Positions 28,324-34,780 of a stretch of DNA of 34,780 nucleotides are shown one piece after another (positions within the stretch are counted from its first letter, which is position 1; every line of letters starts with the position of its first letter). Under the pieces are notes generated by a model. It did no database searches. It worked only from the letters and a program-made list of their open reading frames with translations, and was not told the origin of the DNA. Source of the stretch: Phycisphaerales bacterium (GTDB lineage Bacteria; Planctomycetota; Phycisphaerae; WQYP01); assembly GCA_009781185.1 (NCBI GenBank), contig WQYP01000027.1, positions 1 through 34,780 of the forward strand, read 5' to 3'. The translations under genes were made by a program, and so were the position numbers.

Positions 28324-29139
28324 ATGCGGCGAACCCTTTCATTAGCGGCATTCATCTCGGTATTACTGGCATTACCAGCGTTCGCGGAGGGGCCTACATC
28401 CCCGCCGCCGCTGGAAGGCCGCATGGGCGACTTTCCGCCGACCGTACGCCAAAAAACCATAGAAATACCACCATCCATTTATCCAATAGGGCCAAGCACC
28501 CTTGGCCGCTTCACCTTCACCGAGAAAGCCGCCTACCTCGGCATCACCACCTCCCCGGTCACCGCCACGCTCCGCGAACAGCTCAGCCTGCCCAAAGGCT
28601 TCGGACTCGTCGTCGATTTCGTCGAAAAAGATTCCCCCGCCGATAAGGCCGGCCTGAAAGTCCACGACATCCTGCAAAAACTCGACGACCAACTCCTGAT
28701 CAACGCGCCGCAACTGACCGTCCTGGTCCGTTCCAAAAAAAAGGGCGACGCCATCACCCTCACTGGCCTCCGCGCCGCCAAACCGCTGACACTCCAAGCG
28801 AAGCTTGTCGAAAAAGACCTCCCAATCCTGGACGAAAACCCGCACGCCCCGCAATGGCTCACACCTCCCACCCCGCCCGCTCGGCCCGACGGCAACACCA
28901 GACCAACCCCCTCCAGCATCACCACCGTCATCTCACGTTCCGACGACGCCCACAGCATCACCTTAACCACCACCAACGGCGAAAAATCCCTCATCGTCAA
29001 AGACATCAAAACCGGCAAACTCCTCTACGAAGGCCACGCCAATTCCCAAGATGACCTGAAAACCCTGTCACCGGACATCCGCGAAAAGCTCAAAGCCATG
29101 GAACGCAACCTTGCCAAAGGCATACACGAAAACAATTAA
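28324..29139 (+). CDS. Secreted PDZ-domain protein
   Basis: 271 residues. Signal peptide (RRTLSLAAFISVLLALPAFA). A PDZ domain at about residues 70-155 shows LGITTSPVTATLREQLSLPK, GFGLVVDFVEKDSPADKAGL (the usual 'V..V...SPA..AGL' block), KVHDILQKLDDQLL and a final VRSKKKGDAITLTGLR. No protease domain is attached, so it is not a complete HtrA or RseP. The C-terminal part resembles a polar beta region. It lies third in the sigma / anti-sigma operon (33-bp gap filled by GTTTCAA repeats) and may sense or bind misfolded envelope proteins. AGAGG lies before ATG 28324. Confidence 0.85.
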   Translation: MRRTLSLAAFISVLLALPAFAEGPTSPPPLEGRMGDFPPTVRQKTIEIPPSIYPIGPSTLGRFTFTEKAAYLGITTSPVTATLREQLSLPKGFGLVVDFVEKDSPADKAGLKVHDILQKLDDQLLINAPQLTVLVRSKKKGDAITLTGLRAAKPLTLQAKLVEKDLPILDENPHAPQWLTPPTPPARPDGNTRPTPSSITTVISRSDDAHSITLTTTNGEKSLIVKDIKTGKLLYEGHANSQDDLKTLSPDIREKLKAMERNLAKGIHENN

Positions 29140-29279
29140 CACGGTCCCCCCGCAAAAGTTTTGCCATTGATCGAAGATCAATGCTCGTTCTCCACGAATT
29201 TTACGACTTTCACTCATTTTACGAATTTTACGCGTAGCGTTACATTACCCTCTTTCCCGCCTTTTTCCCGGAGCCCGTC

Positions 29280-31598
29280 ATGCCAGAAACTCCTTCCGCC
29301 GAATTCATCGACAACGGCCGCCGCCTGATCGTCCGCAACCCCAAGCTCGTCGATCAAGGCGACGCAAGGCTCTTCAACGACACCATGGAAGTTCTTATCA
29401 ATCTCCGCGGCAAAACCGACGCTCGCTTCGTCCAGCCCAACAACTCCACCTATTCCGAAAAGCTCCGCGCGTTTTACCTTCGCGACGACCAGACCGGCGA
29501 ACTCTGGTCCGTCCCCTTCGAACCCGTGCAAAAAGACCCCGACACCTACGAATGCTCCATCGGCCCAGGCGACATCCAATGGCGAACCACCACACACGAC
29601 ATCGAAGTCCACCTCCGCCTGGTCGTTCCACGTGACGACCAGGTAGAGCTTTGGACCGTTCGTGTCACCAACAAATCCAACCGCGACCGTAAAGTTTCGC
29701 TCTACAGTTATTTTCCGATCGGCATCATCACCTGGATCACGCAGCGAGCCCAATTCGAGCCCGATCTCAACGCCATGATCTTCAGCTTCTTTCCATATTA
29801 TGTGAAGGTTGCGGATTATTTTCGTCTCAAGCAGCGTAAGCCGTTGGTCTTTCTCGCCGCCGACCGCGAGCCGACCTCTTTCGAAGCCAATCGCCGCGAA
29901 TTTCTCGGCGGAAAAGCCGAACACAACCCCGCCGCCCTCTCCCAACCCACACTCGCCGGCGGCGATTCGCACTTCGAAGAAGTCGCCAACACTTTGCAAT
30001 ACCAAATGCCCCTGGCTACCGACCAATCCGAAACCTTCAACTTCGCCTTCGGCCCGGCCCGCGACCGCAAAGAAATCGCCCGCCTGAAAAAAACTTACCT
30101 CCACCCCAACGGCATCGACAAAGCCCTCGAAAAAGTCGAAGCCTACCTCGACGCCATCCAACCCACCGTCCAAATCCAAACACCCGACAAAGATCTCGAC
30201 GCCTACATCAATACATGGCTCCCGCAGCAGGCCCACTTCTGCGGCGGACTCCAACGCATGTCCGGCGATCCCTGCGTTCGCAACCTCTTCCAGGACGCCA
30301 TGGGCATCACCTGGACGCAGCCCGCCAAAGCACGCCACTGGTACACCACCGTCTTCGCCCAGCAGCACAAGGACGGCTTCATGCCGCACGGATGTCCCCT
30401 CGCCCCCGGCGTCGACACCGCCCTGATCAACACCATCCCACACCGCGATATGAACGTCTGGTCCCCCCTGGCTCTGGCCTTCTACATCAACGAAACCGGC
30501 GACACCGACATCCTCAAAGAAAAAATCCCCTACAAAGACAGCCCCAAAAAATCCTCGCTCTACGAACACATCAACCTCGGCCTGGATTACCAGTTGAAAG
30601 ACCGCACCTGGCGCCGCCTCTGCCGCATCGGCGAAGGCGACTGGGACGACCCGCTGAACATGGCCGGCTACAAAAACAAAGGCGAATCCATCTGGCTCAC
30701 CGAAGCACTGGCCATCGCGCTCGACACCTGGGCTCCCTTCGCGGAACTGATGGGCGACAAAAAAATCGCCAATCTGTACCGCAGGGAAGCGGAGGTCTGC
30801 CGCAAGGCGATCAACGCTCTCGCCTGGGACGGCCAATGGTACGCCCGCGGCACCACCGACGCCGGTAAATGGTTCGGCACCAAAAAAGACAAAGAAGGCA
30901 AAATCTTCCTCAACGCCCAAAGCTGGGCCCTCATCTGCGGCGCCGCCAACGACCCAAAACGCATCGCCCAATGCATCGCCTCCGTCAACAAACACCTCAT
31001 GACCCCCTCCGGCCCCATGACCATGTTCCCCGGCTACACAGCGATGCGCGAAGACATCGGCAAAATCACCCAAAAAACCCCAGGCTCCTCCGAGAACGGC
31101 TCCGTCTACTGCCACGCCGCCACCTTCTACGCCTACAGCCTCTTTGTCGTCCGCAACCCCGACGAAGGCTTCCGCGTACTCCGCATGCTCCTCACCGGCG
31201 CCGCCCAAGGCCTCTCCAACACCCTTGCCCGCTCACAGCAACTCCCCAACATCATCCCCAACTATTACAACGGCCTCCAAGCCGGCCGCACCGCCGGACG
31301 CACCAGCGGCGAATACAACACCGGCACCGTCGCCTGGTACTACCGCACCGCCATCAACGAACTCCTGGGCCTCAAAGGCGAACTCAACGGCCTACGCATC
31401 GACCCTCAACTCCCATCCACCTGGCCGCAAGCCTCCGCCTGGCGAAAATTCCGCGACGCCGAATTCAACATCACCATCACCCGCACCCCCAACATCTCCC
31501 AACCCCAAATCCTCTTCAACGGCCAACCCCTCAAAGACAACCTCATCCCCCTCCAACAACCCGGTTCCAAACACTCCGTCGAGGTGCGAATCCCATAG
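29280..31598 (+). CDS. GH94-family glycoside phosphorylase (cellobiose phosphorylase-like)
   Basis: 772 residues. An N-terminal beta-sandwich (about 1-270, with DIEVHLRLVVPRDDQVELWT and VTNKSNRDRKVSLYSYF) is followed by an (alpha/alpha)6 catalytic domain: RNLFQDAMGITWTQP, GEGDWDDPLNMAGYKNKGES (Asp454-Asp457, which aligns with the DWND block holding the general acid of GH94), PGSSENGSVYCHAATFYAYS and GRTSGEYNTGTVAWYYR. Such enzymes cleave beta-glucosides with phosphate. The usual inorganic phosphate-contacting blocks are recognisable but the substrate is not. The missing N-terminal glycosyltransferase part excludes a cyclic glucan synthase. GGAG lies 7 bases before ATG 29280. Likely its own transcription unit, followed by a TATACT-containing stretch. 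Confidence 0.9.
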   Translation: MPETPSAEFIDNGRRLIVRNPKLVDQGDARLFNDTMEVLINLRGKTDARFVQPNNSTYSEKLRAFYLRDDQTGELWSVPFEPVQKDPDTYECSIGPGDIQWRTTTHDIEVHLRLVVPRDDQVELWTVRVTNKSNRDRKVSLYSYFPIGIITWITQRAQFEPDLNAMIFSFFPYYVKVADYFRLKQRKPLVFLAADREPTSFEANRREFLGGKAEHNPAALSQPTLAGGDSHFEEVANTLQYQMPLATDQSETFNFAFGPARDRKEIARLKKTYLHPNGIDKALEKVEAYLDAIQPTVQIQTPDKDLDAYINTWLPQQAHFCGGLQRMSGDPCVRNLFQDAMGITWTQPAKARHWYTTVFAQQHKDGFMPHGCPLAPGVDTALINTIPHRDMNVWSPLALAFYINETGDTDILKEKIPYKDSPKKSSLYEHINLGLDYQLKDRTWRRLCRIGEGDWDDPLNMAGYKNKGESIWLTEALAIALDTWAPFAELMGDKKIANLYRREAEVCRKAINALAWDGQWYARGTTDAGKWFGTKKDKEGKIFLNAQSWALICGAANDPKRIAQCIASVNKHLMTPSGPMTMFPGYTAMREDIGKITQKTPGSSENGSVYCHAATFYAYSLFVVRNPDEGFRVLRMLLTGAAQGLSNTLARSQQLPNIIPNYYNGLQAGRTAGRTSGEYNTGTVAWYYRTAINELLGLKGELNGLRIDPQLPSTWPQASAWRKFRDAEFNITITRTPNISQPQILFNGQPLKDNLIPLQQPGSKHSVEVRIP

Positions 31599-31624
31599 CG
31601 ATAGATTCATACGGACAAACGCGA

Positions 31625-31630
31625 TATACT
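31625..31630 (+). promoter_or_regulatory. Candidate -10 box of the second toxin-antitoxin pair
   Basis: TATACT 27 bases downstream of the GH94 stop and 34 bases before the antitoxin ATG. The corresponding -35 is weak. Confidence 0.35.
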
Positions 31631-31663
31631 GACTAATCTAGGAAACATGTGGAGGGTACTGTG

Positions 31664-31885
31664 ATGACTGCCAATGCCACGATGGAAGTTGAGGGCCGCT
31701 TCGAGCACGGCCGAATCGTCCTGGACAATCCCCCCGCCTGCCCGGAAGGCGACAGGCTTCATCTGCGCGTCACGGTGGAATCCGAAAAAAAGCGTTTGGA
31801 GCGTTTCCTTGCGCTCGCCGGATCGATCCCGGACTTGGAACGTCCTCCACAGGGTGAATATGAAGTGCGGGATTGGCTGGAATGA
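31664..31885 (+). CDS. Antitoxin of a VapBC-like pair
   Basis: 73 residues from ATG 31664 (GGAGGG 7 bases upstream). MEVEGRFEHGRIVLDNPPAC, then PEGDRLHLRVTVE, is the short beta-hairpin pattern of DUF104-like antitoxins. The C-terminal part (about 42-73, ending EVRDWLE) would wrap around the toxin. It overlaps the PIN gene by 4 bp (ATGA, 31882-31885). The partner toxin appears frameshifted, so this antitoxin may now be without a target. Still intact. Confidence 0.8.
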   Translation: MTANATMEVEGRFEHGRIVLDNPPACPEGDRLHLRVTVESEKKRLERFLALAGSIPDLERPPQGEYEVRDWLE

Positions 31886-32297
31886 TTTATTTGCTCGACA
31901 CCAGCGCCTGCATCGATTATCTCAGGCACACCGATTCGCCCCTACGCAAGTGGGCCGCCACTGGCACCTTTTATTCCTTTCGCCTCTGCTCCGTCGTTCG
32001 GGCTGAATTGTTATTGGGCATCTGGAAACACGACACGCCACGCAAGCGCCAGAAAGTAATGGCATTCCTCGCTCTTTTCGAGTCGTATCCTTTCGATGAC
32101 GATGCCGCGGCGGTTTACGCAAAATACGCGCAAGCCTCGAGCGAACAGGTCGCGTCATCGGCCCCAACGACCTGCTCATCGCCGCCATCGCCATCGCACG
32201 CGGAGCAACCCTGGTCACCGGAAATTCGAAAGAGTTCGCTCGGATTGCATCGCTGTCATACCTCCCGCTGGAAAAGCTGAATTCTGGAAAGGATTGA
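31882..32297 (+). pseudogene. PIN-domain (VapC-like) toxin with a one-base frameshift
   Basis: The first frame encodes MIYLLDTSACIDYLRHTDSP and VVRAELLLGIWK (Asp6 and the Glu of the PIN site) up to AVYAK. At the A4 tract 32121-32124 the frame changes. Adding one A on paper gives [46 protein letters not shown] and LEKLNSGKD, ending at TGA 32295-32297. This is the standard second half (NDLLIAA, LVTGN) of a VapC ribonuclease. As written, the protein instead ends in unrelated residues at 32280. The single-base deletion could be real loss of function or a sequence error. The restored stop overlaps the start region of mdh. Confidence 0.8.
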
Positions 32298-32299
32298 TG

Positions 32300-33283
32300 A
32301 TGACCCCCCCCATCCGCATCGCCATCACCGGCCCCGCAGGCCAAATCGGTTACGCCCTCCTCTTCCGAATCGCTTCCGGCCAGATGTTCGGCCAGGACCA
32401 GCCGATCATCCTCCAACTCATCGAAATCCCCACCGAAAAAGCCATGAAAACGCTCGAAGGCGTCGCAATGGAGCTCGACGATTGCGCCTTCCCTCTGCTC
32501 CAACAAATGATCCTCACCAGCGACCCCGCCGTCGGCTTCAAGGACGCCAACTGGTGCTGCCTCGTCGGCGCCAAGCCTCGCGGCCCAGGCATGGAACGCG
32601 CCGACCTGCTCAAAGACAACGGCAAAATCTTCGTCGAGCAGGGAAAACTCATCGACTGCGTCGCCGCCGCGGATGCCCGTGTCGTTGTCGTCGGCAACCC
32701 CGCGAACACCAACGCCATGATCGCCGCCAGCCAGGCCAAACGCCTCACACCCGACCGTTTCACCGCAATGGTCCGCCTCGACGAAAACCGCGCCAAAACA
32801 CAGCTCGCCAAAAAAGCAAACGCCCCCCTCACCGCCGTTTCCGACCTCTACATCTTCGGCAATCATTCCCCAACCATGTTCCCCGCTTTCCATCTCGCCA
32901 AGATCCACGGCAAACCCGCCCCAGACGTCATCACCGATACGCAATGGCTCCGCGGCCCATTCTGCGACACCGTCGGCAAACGCGGCACCGCCATCATCGC
33001 CGCTCGTGGCGCCTCCTCCGCAGCCTCCGCCGCTAACGCCCTGGTCGACCACATCCGCGACCTCATCACCCCCGGCAAAATCCACAGCATCGCTGTCAAA
33101 TCCAACGGCGAATACAACTTCGACCCCGACGTCTGGGCTGGCCTACCCGTCCAAACCACCACCACCGGCAATTACGAAATCCTCAAAAACCTCCCCATGG
33201 ACGACTTCGCCCACCAAAAAATCACCGCCACCAATGCTGAACTCATCGCCGAACGCGACATCGTCAAAAGCATGTTAGCATGA
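32300..33283 (+). CDS. mdh: Malate dehydrogenase
   Basis: Oxidises malate to oxaloacetate with NAD+ in the TCA cycle. 327 residues, normal for the group that includes cytosolic-type [23 protein letters not shown] is the NAD-binding loop. [15 protein letters not shown] (mobile loop Arg), [29 protein letters not shown] (substrate Arg/Asp) and [13 protein letters not shown] (catalytic His) are all present. AAAGGA precedes two tandem ATGs (32297, 32300). I use the second, which has better spacing. It lies immediately after the broken vapC with one-base overlap of the restored stop, so translational coupling may once have existed. Confidence 0.97.
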   Translation: MTPPIRIAITGPAGQIGYALLFRIASGQMFGQDQPIILQLIEIPTEKAMKTLEGVAMELDDCAFPLLQQMILTSDPAVGFKDANWCCLVGAKPRGPGMERADLLKDNGKIFVEQGKLIDCVAAADARVVVVGNPANTNAMIAASQAKRLTPDRFTAMVRLDENRAKTQLAKKANAPLTAVSDLYIFGNHSPTMFPAFHLAKIHGKPAPDVITDTQWLRGPFCDTVGKRGTAIIAARGASSAASAANALVDHIRDLITPGKIHSIAVKSNGEYNFDPDVWAGLPVQTTTTGNYEILKNLPMDDFAHQKITATNAELIAERDIVKSMLA

Positions 33284-33291
33284 TTTCTTCT

Positions 33292-33324
33292 CTATTTAGC
33301 CGGCATGCTTGCATGCCGGTCGGT
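33292..33324. repeat. TTAGCCGGCATGCTTGCATGCCG palindromic repeat, copy 2
   Basis: Near-identical to 27038-27070. It lies between mdh and rsgA, starting 9 bases after the mdh stop. It could form a 3' hairpin for mdh, but there is no T-tract after it. Confidence 0.75.
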
Positions 33325-33413
33325 GGGCGATCCAAGCATTACGCAATAATCGCAACAGGTCACCGCAACCGCTTGCGGCGTCGCGAACCGTGCCCATGTG
33401 GTAAAATACCCGC

Positions 33414-34526
33414 ATGACCCACCTCGACGCTTACGGTTGGAACGCGCATTTCGCCGCACTCTTGGAACCGCACGAGCTCCCGCAAAACATCGCCCGTGTC
33501 GTGCAGGAGCATAAGGAGGCGTATCTCGTCCGCACCATCCACGGCAACATCTGGGCCGAGATCACCGGCAAAATGCGACACACCAGCACCGTCCGATTAG
33601 ATTTCCCAGCAGTGGGCGACTGGGTCATCCTTCGCGGCCTTGAACATGCCGATGGTGGCGGCCCCGTGCACATCACACGAATCCTGCCCCGTCGCACGAT
33701 CCTCTCACGCCGCCTCGAAACCGGGAAGGGGGGGGGCGGCGATCAGCACGTGCTGGCGACCAACATCGACGTCGTCTTCCTCGGCACCTCGCTCAACGAA
33801 AATTTCAATCTCCGCCGCATGGAGCGTTACCTGACGCTTGCACGCGACTCCGGCGCCCAGCCGGTGCTGCTGTTAACCAAAGCCGACCTATGCGACGATC
33901 CCCACCCGCTGATGCAACAGGCTCACAAAATCGCCCACGGCGCAGCCGTCCACGCCGTCAGCGTCGTCACCGGCCAAGGCATCGACCTGCTCAAAATCTA
34001 CCTCCCCCAAGGCATCACCGGCGTCATCCTCGGCAGCTCCGGCATCGGCAAAAGCACCCTCGTCAATCACCTCGCCGACGCCGACATCCAGGACATGATG
34101 CAGATCCGCGAGTTCGACGACAAAGGCCGCCACTGCACCACATTCCGCCACTTAGTCAAAACCACCACCGGCGGCCTGATCATCGACACCCCCGGCCTCC
34201 GCGGCCTCTCCCTCGGCGAAGCCTCCGACGCCCTCCTCTCCACTTTCCAGGACATCGAATCACTCGCACTCCGCTGCCGTTTCACCGATTGCCGACACAA
34301 CGCCGAGCCCGGTTGCGCCATCAAAGCCGCGATCGACGCCGGAACGCTCACTGCCGCACGCCTGGAAGGCTACCTGCGATTACATCGCGAAATAACGGCA
34401 ATGAGCCAACGTGAGAACCGCATCGCCCAGCGTAAAGAGCGAAAAATGGAAAAACGCTCAACCGCCGCCGCCCACGACAAAGCCCTTCGCGACTGGCACC
34501 TCCAAAAACGCCGACACGGACGATAA
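33414..34526 (+). CDS. rsgA: Ribosome small subunit-dependent GTPase RsgA
   Basis: Circularly permuted GTPase that helps mature the 30S subunit. 370 residues. An OB-fold N-terminal domain (about 25-100) is followed by motifs in the permuted order G4 (LLTKADL), G1 (GSSGIGKST), G2 (DDKGRHCTT) and G3 (DTPGLRG), then a zinc domain with CRFTDCRHNAEPGC. The basic C-terminal tail (RIAQRKERKMEKRS) is typical. A Gly-rich insertion (TGKGGGGDQH) is encoded by a G8 tract at about 33727-33736, in frame here. ATG 33414 is chosen. No strong Shine-Dalgarno. Confidence 0.97.
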   Translation: MTHLDAYGWNAHFAALLEPHELPQNIARVVQEHKEAYLVRTIHGNIWAEITGKMRHTSTVRLDFPAVGDWVILRGLEHADGGGPVHITRILPRRTILSRRLETGKGGGGDQHVLATNIDVVFLGTSLNENFNLRRMERYLTLARDSGAQPVLLLTKADLCDDPHPLMQQAHKIAHGAAVHAVSVVTGQGIDLLKIYLPQGITGVILGSSGIGKSTLVNHLADADIQDMMQIREFDDKGRHCTTFRHLVKTTTGGLIIDTPGLRGLSLGEASDALLSTFQDIESLALRCRFTDCRHNAEPGCAIKAAIDAGTLTAARLEGYLRLHREITAMSQRENRIAQRKERKMEKRSTAAAHDKALRDWHLQKRRHGR

Positions 34527-34550
34527 CCACGCGAAGGACTGGCTACGTGC

Positions 34551-34625
34551 TAAGAGCCTGTCCGAATAACCGATAGCGACTCCGCTTTGCAGGGTGGAGC
34601 ACCGCATGGCAATACGGGGCTTTGG
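34551..34625. mobile_element. Partial AGAGCC-ended element
   Basis: AAGAGCCTGTCCGAATAACC, GATAGCGACTCCGCTTTGCA and AGCACCGCATGGCAATACGG follow the left half of the element at 25570-25705. The right end (GGTTATTCGGACAGG) does not appear before the window ends, so this is a truncated copy or a longer relative running out of the window. From 34626 to 34780 I see no gene or other feature. Confidence 0.7.
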
Positions 34626-34780
34626 CACGGAATTGCCCCTCAATTCCGGATGCATCCCTACTACGACAGCGCTGGAATTGCACAAGCTCGTGATTCCGGT
34701 TTGTCGATAGGGGGAAGGTCGTGTCACGGATGTTGTCGCATGGAGCGGCAAGCACGACGAAAAACGTCACTGGGAGGTCA

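Noticed and set aside
29214..31208. Very long open frame (664 codons) on the minus strand
   Set aside because: It lies opposite the GH94 gene, whose motifs are clear. The minus frame is Gly/Val/Phe-rich with no recognisable domain, as expected for the complement of a C-rich gene.

Overview
The window looks like part of a bacterial chromosome, most likely a planctomycete (Planctomycetota, perhaps Phycisphaerae). The reasons are a PEP-CTERM protein, MreB/MreC, SpoVR, a CdaA-type diadenylate cyclase, GC-rich coding, and an unusually dense load of palindromic and heptamer repeats between and inside genes. No rRNA, tRNA or full insertion sequence was recognised. The taxonomic call is an inference from gene content. 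Verrucomicrobiota cannot be excluded.

Layout. 1-5900: phosphotransferase, small XRE-type regulator, secreted protein, HAD hydrolase, lipoprotein, and a membrane protein with miaA (tRNA modification). 5950-10300: a large PEP-CTERM zinc metalloprotease-like protein, a 700-bp leader/intergenic region with a tandem structured element, and a prepilin peptidase. 10300-13400: a P1-nuclease/phospholipase-C-like secreted enzyme with hpt (purine salvage), divergent from cdaA and a ybbR-like gene (c-di-AMP synthesis). 13450-18500: methyltransferase, zinc-ribbon protein, rpmF-plsX, a 32-residue mini-TatA followed by full tatA, and spoVR. 18700-22850: a frameshifted gene cut short by a small mobile element, sppA, a GNAT acetyltransferase, and a Sel1-repeat protein. 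22890-25540: mreB and mreC with a dead vapBC-like toxin-antitoxin remnant between them. 25760-29140: a 44-residue membrane protein, a membrane-anchored coiled-coil protein, and an ECF sigma / anti-sigma / PDZ operon. 29280-34530: a GH94-type phosphorylase, a second toxin-antitoxin pair with a frameshifted toxin, malate dehydrogenase, and rsgA.

The most striking theme is small non-autonomous elements and their effect on genes. Four families are visible. One is a GGGTGTGGC-ended palindromic element, present as a 150-bp copy and a 29-bp copy, each flanked by 8-bp direct repeats. The second is a 113-bp TAGAGC-ended element in two near-identical copies. The third is a 136-bp AGAGCC-ended element. 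The fourth is an 84-bp GC-rich palindrome carried in frame inside the HAD gene. Removing the 29-bp copy plus one 8-bp repeat on paper restores a complete antitoxin reading frame that ends with an ATGA overlap on the toxin start. This reconstructs an insertion event directly from the sequence. Heptamer repeats (GAAGCCA, GAAACTC, GATTTTC types) also form the ends, or an internal segment, of several proteins.

Both PIN toxins in the window are broken, by separate lesions. Frameshifts also lie at homopolymer tracts in the 18.7-19.6 kb gene. They could be biological decay or, for the single-base cases, assembly errors.
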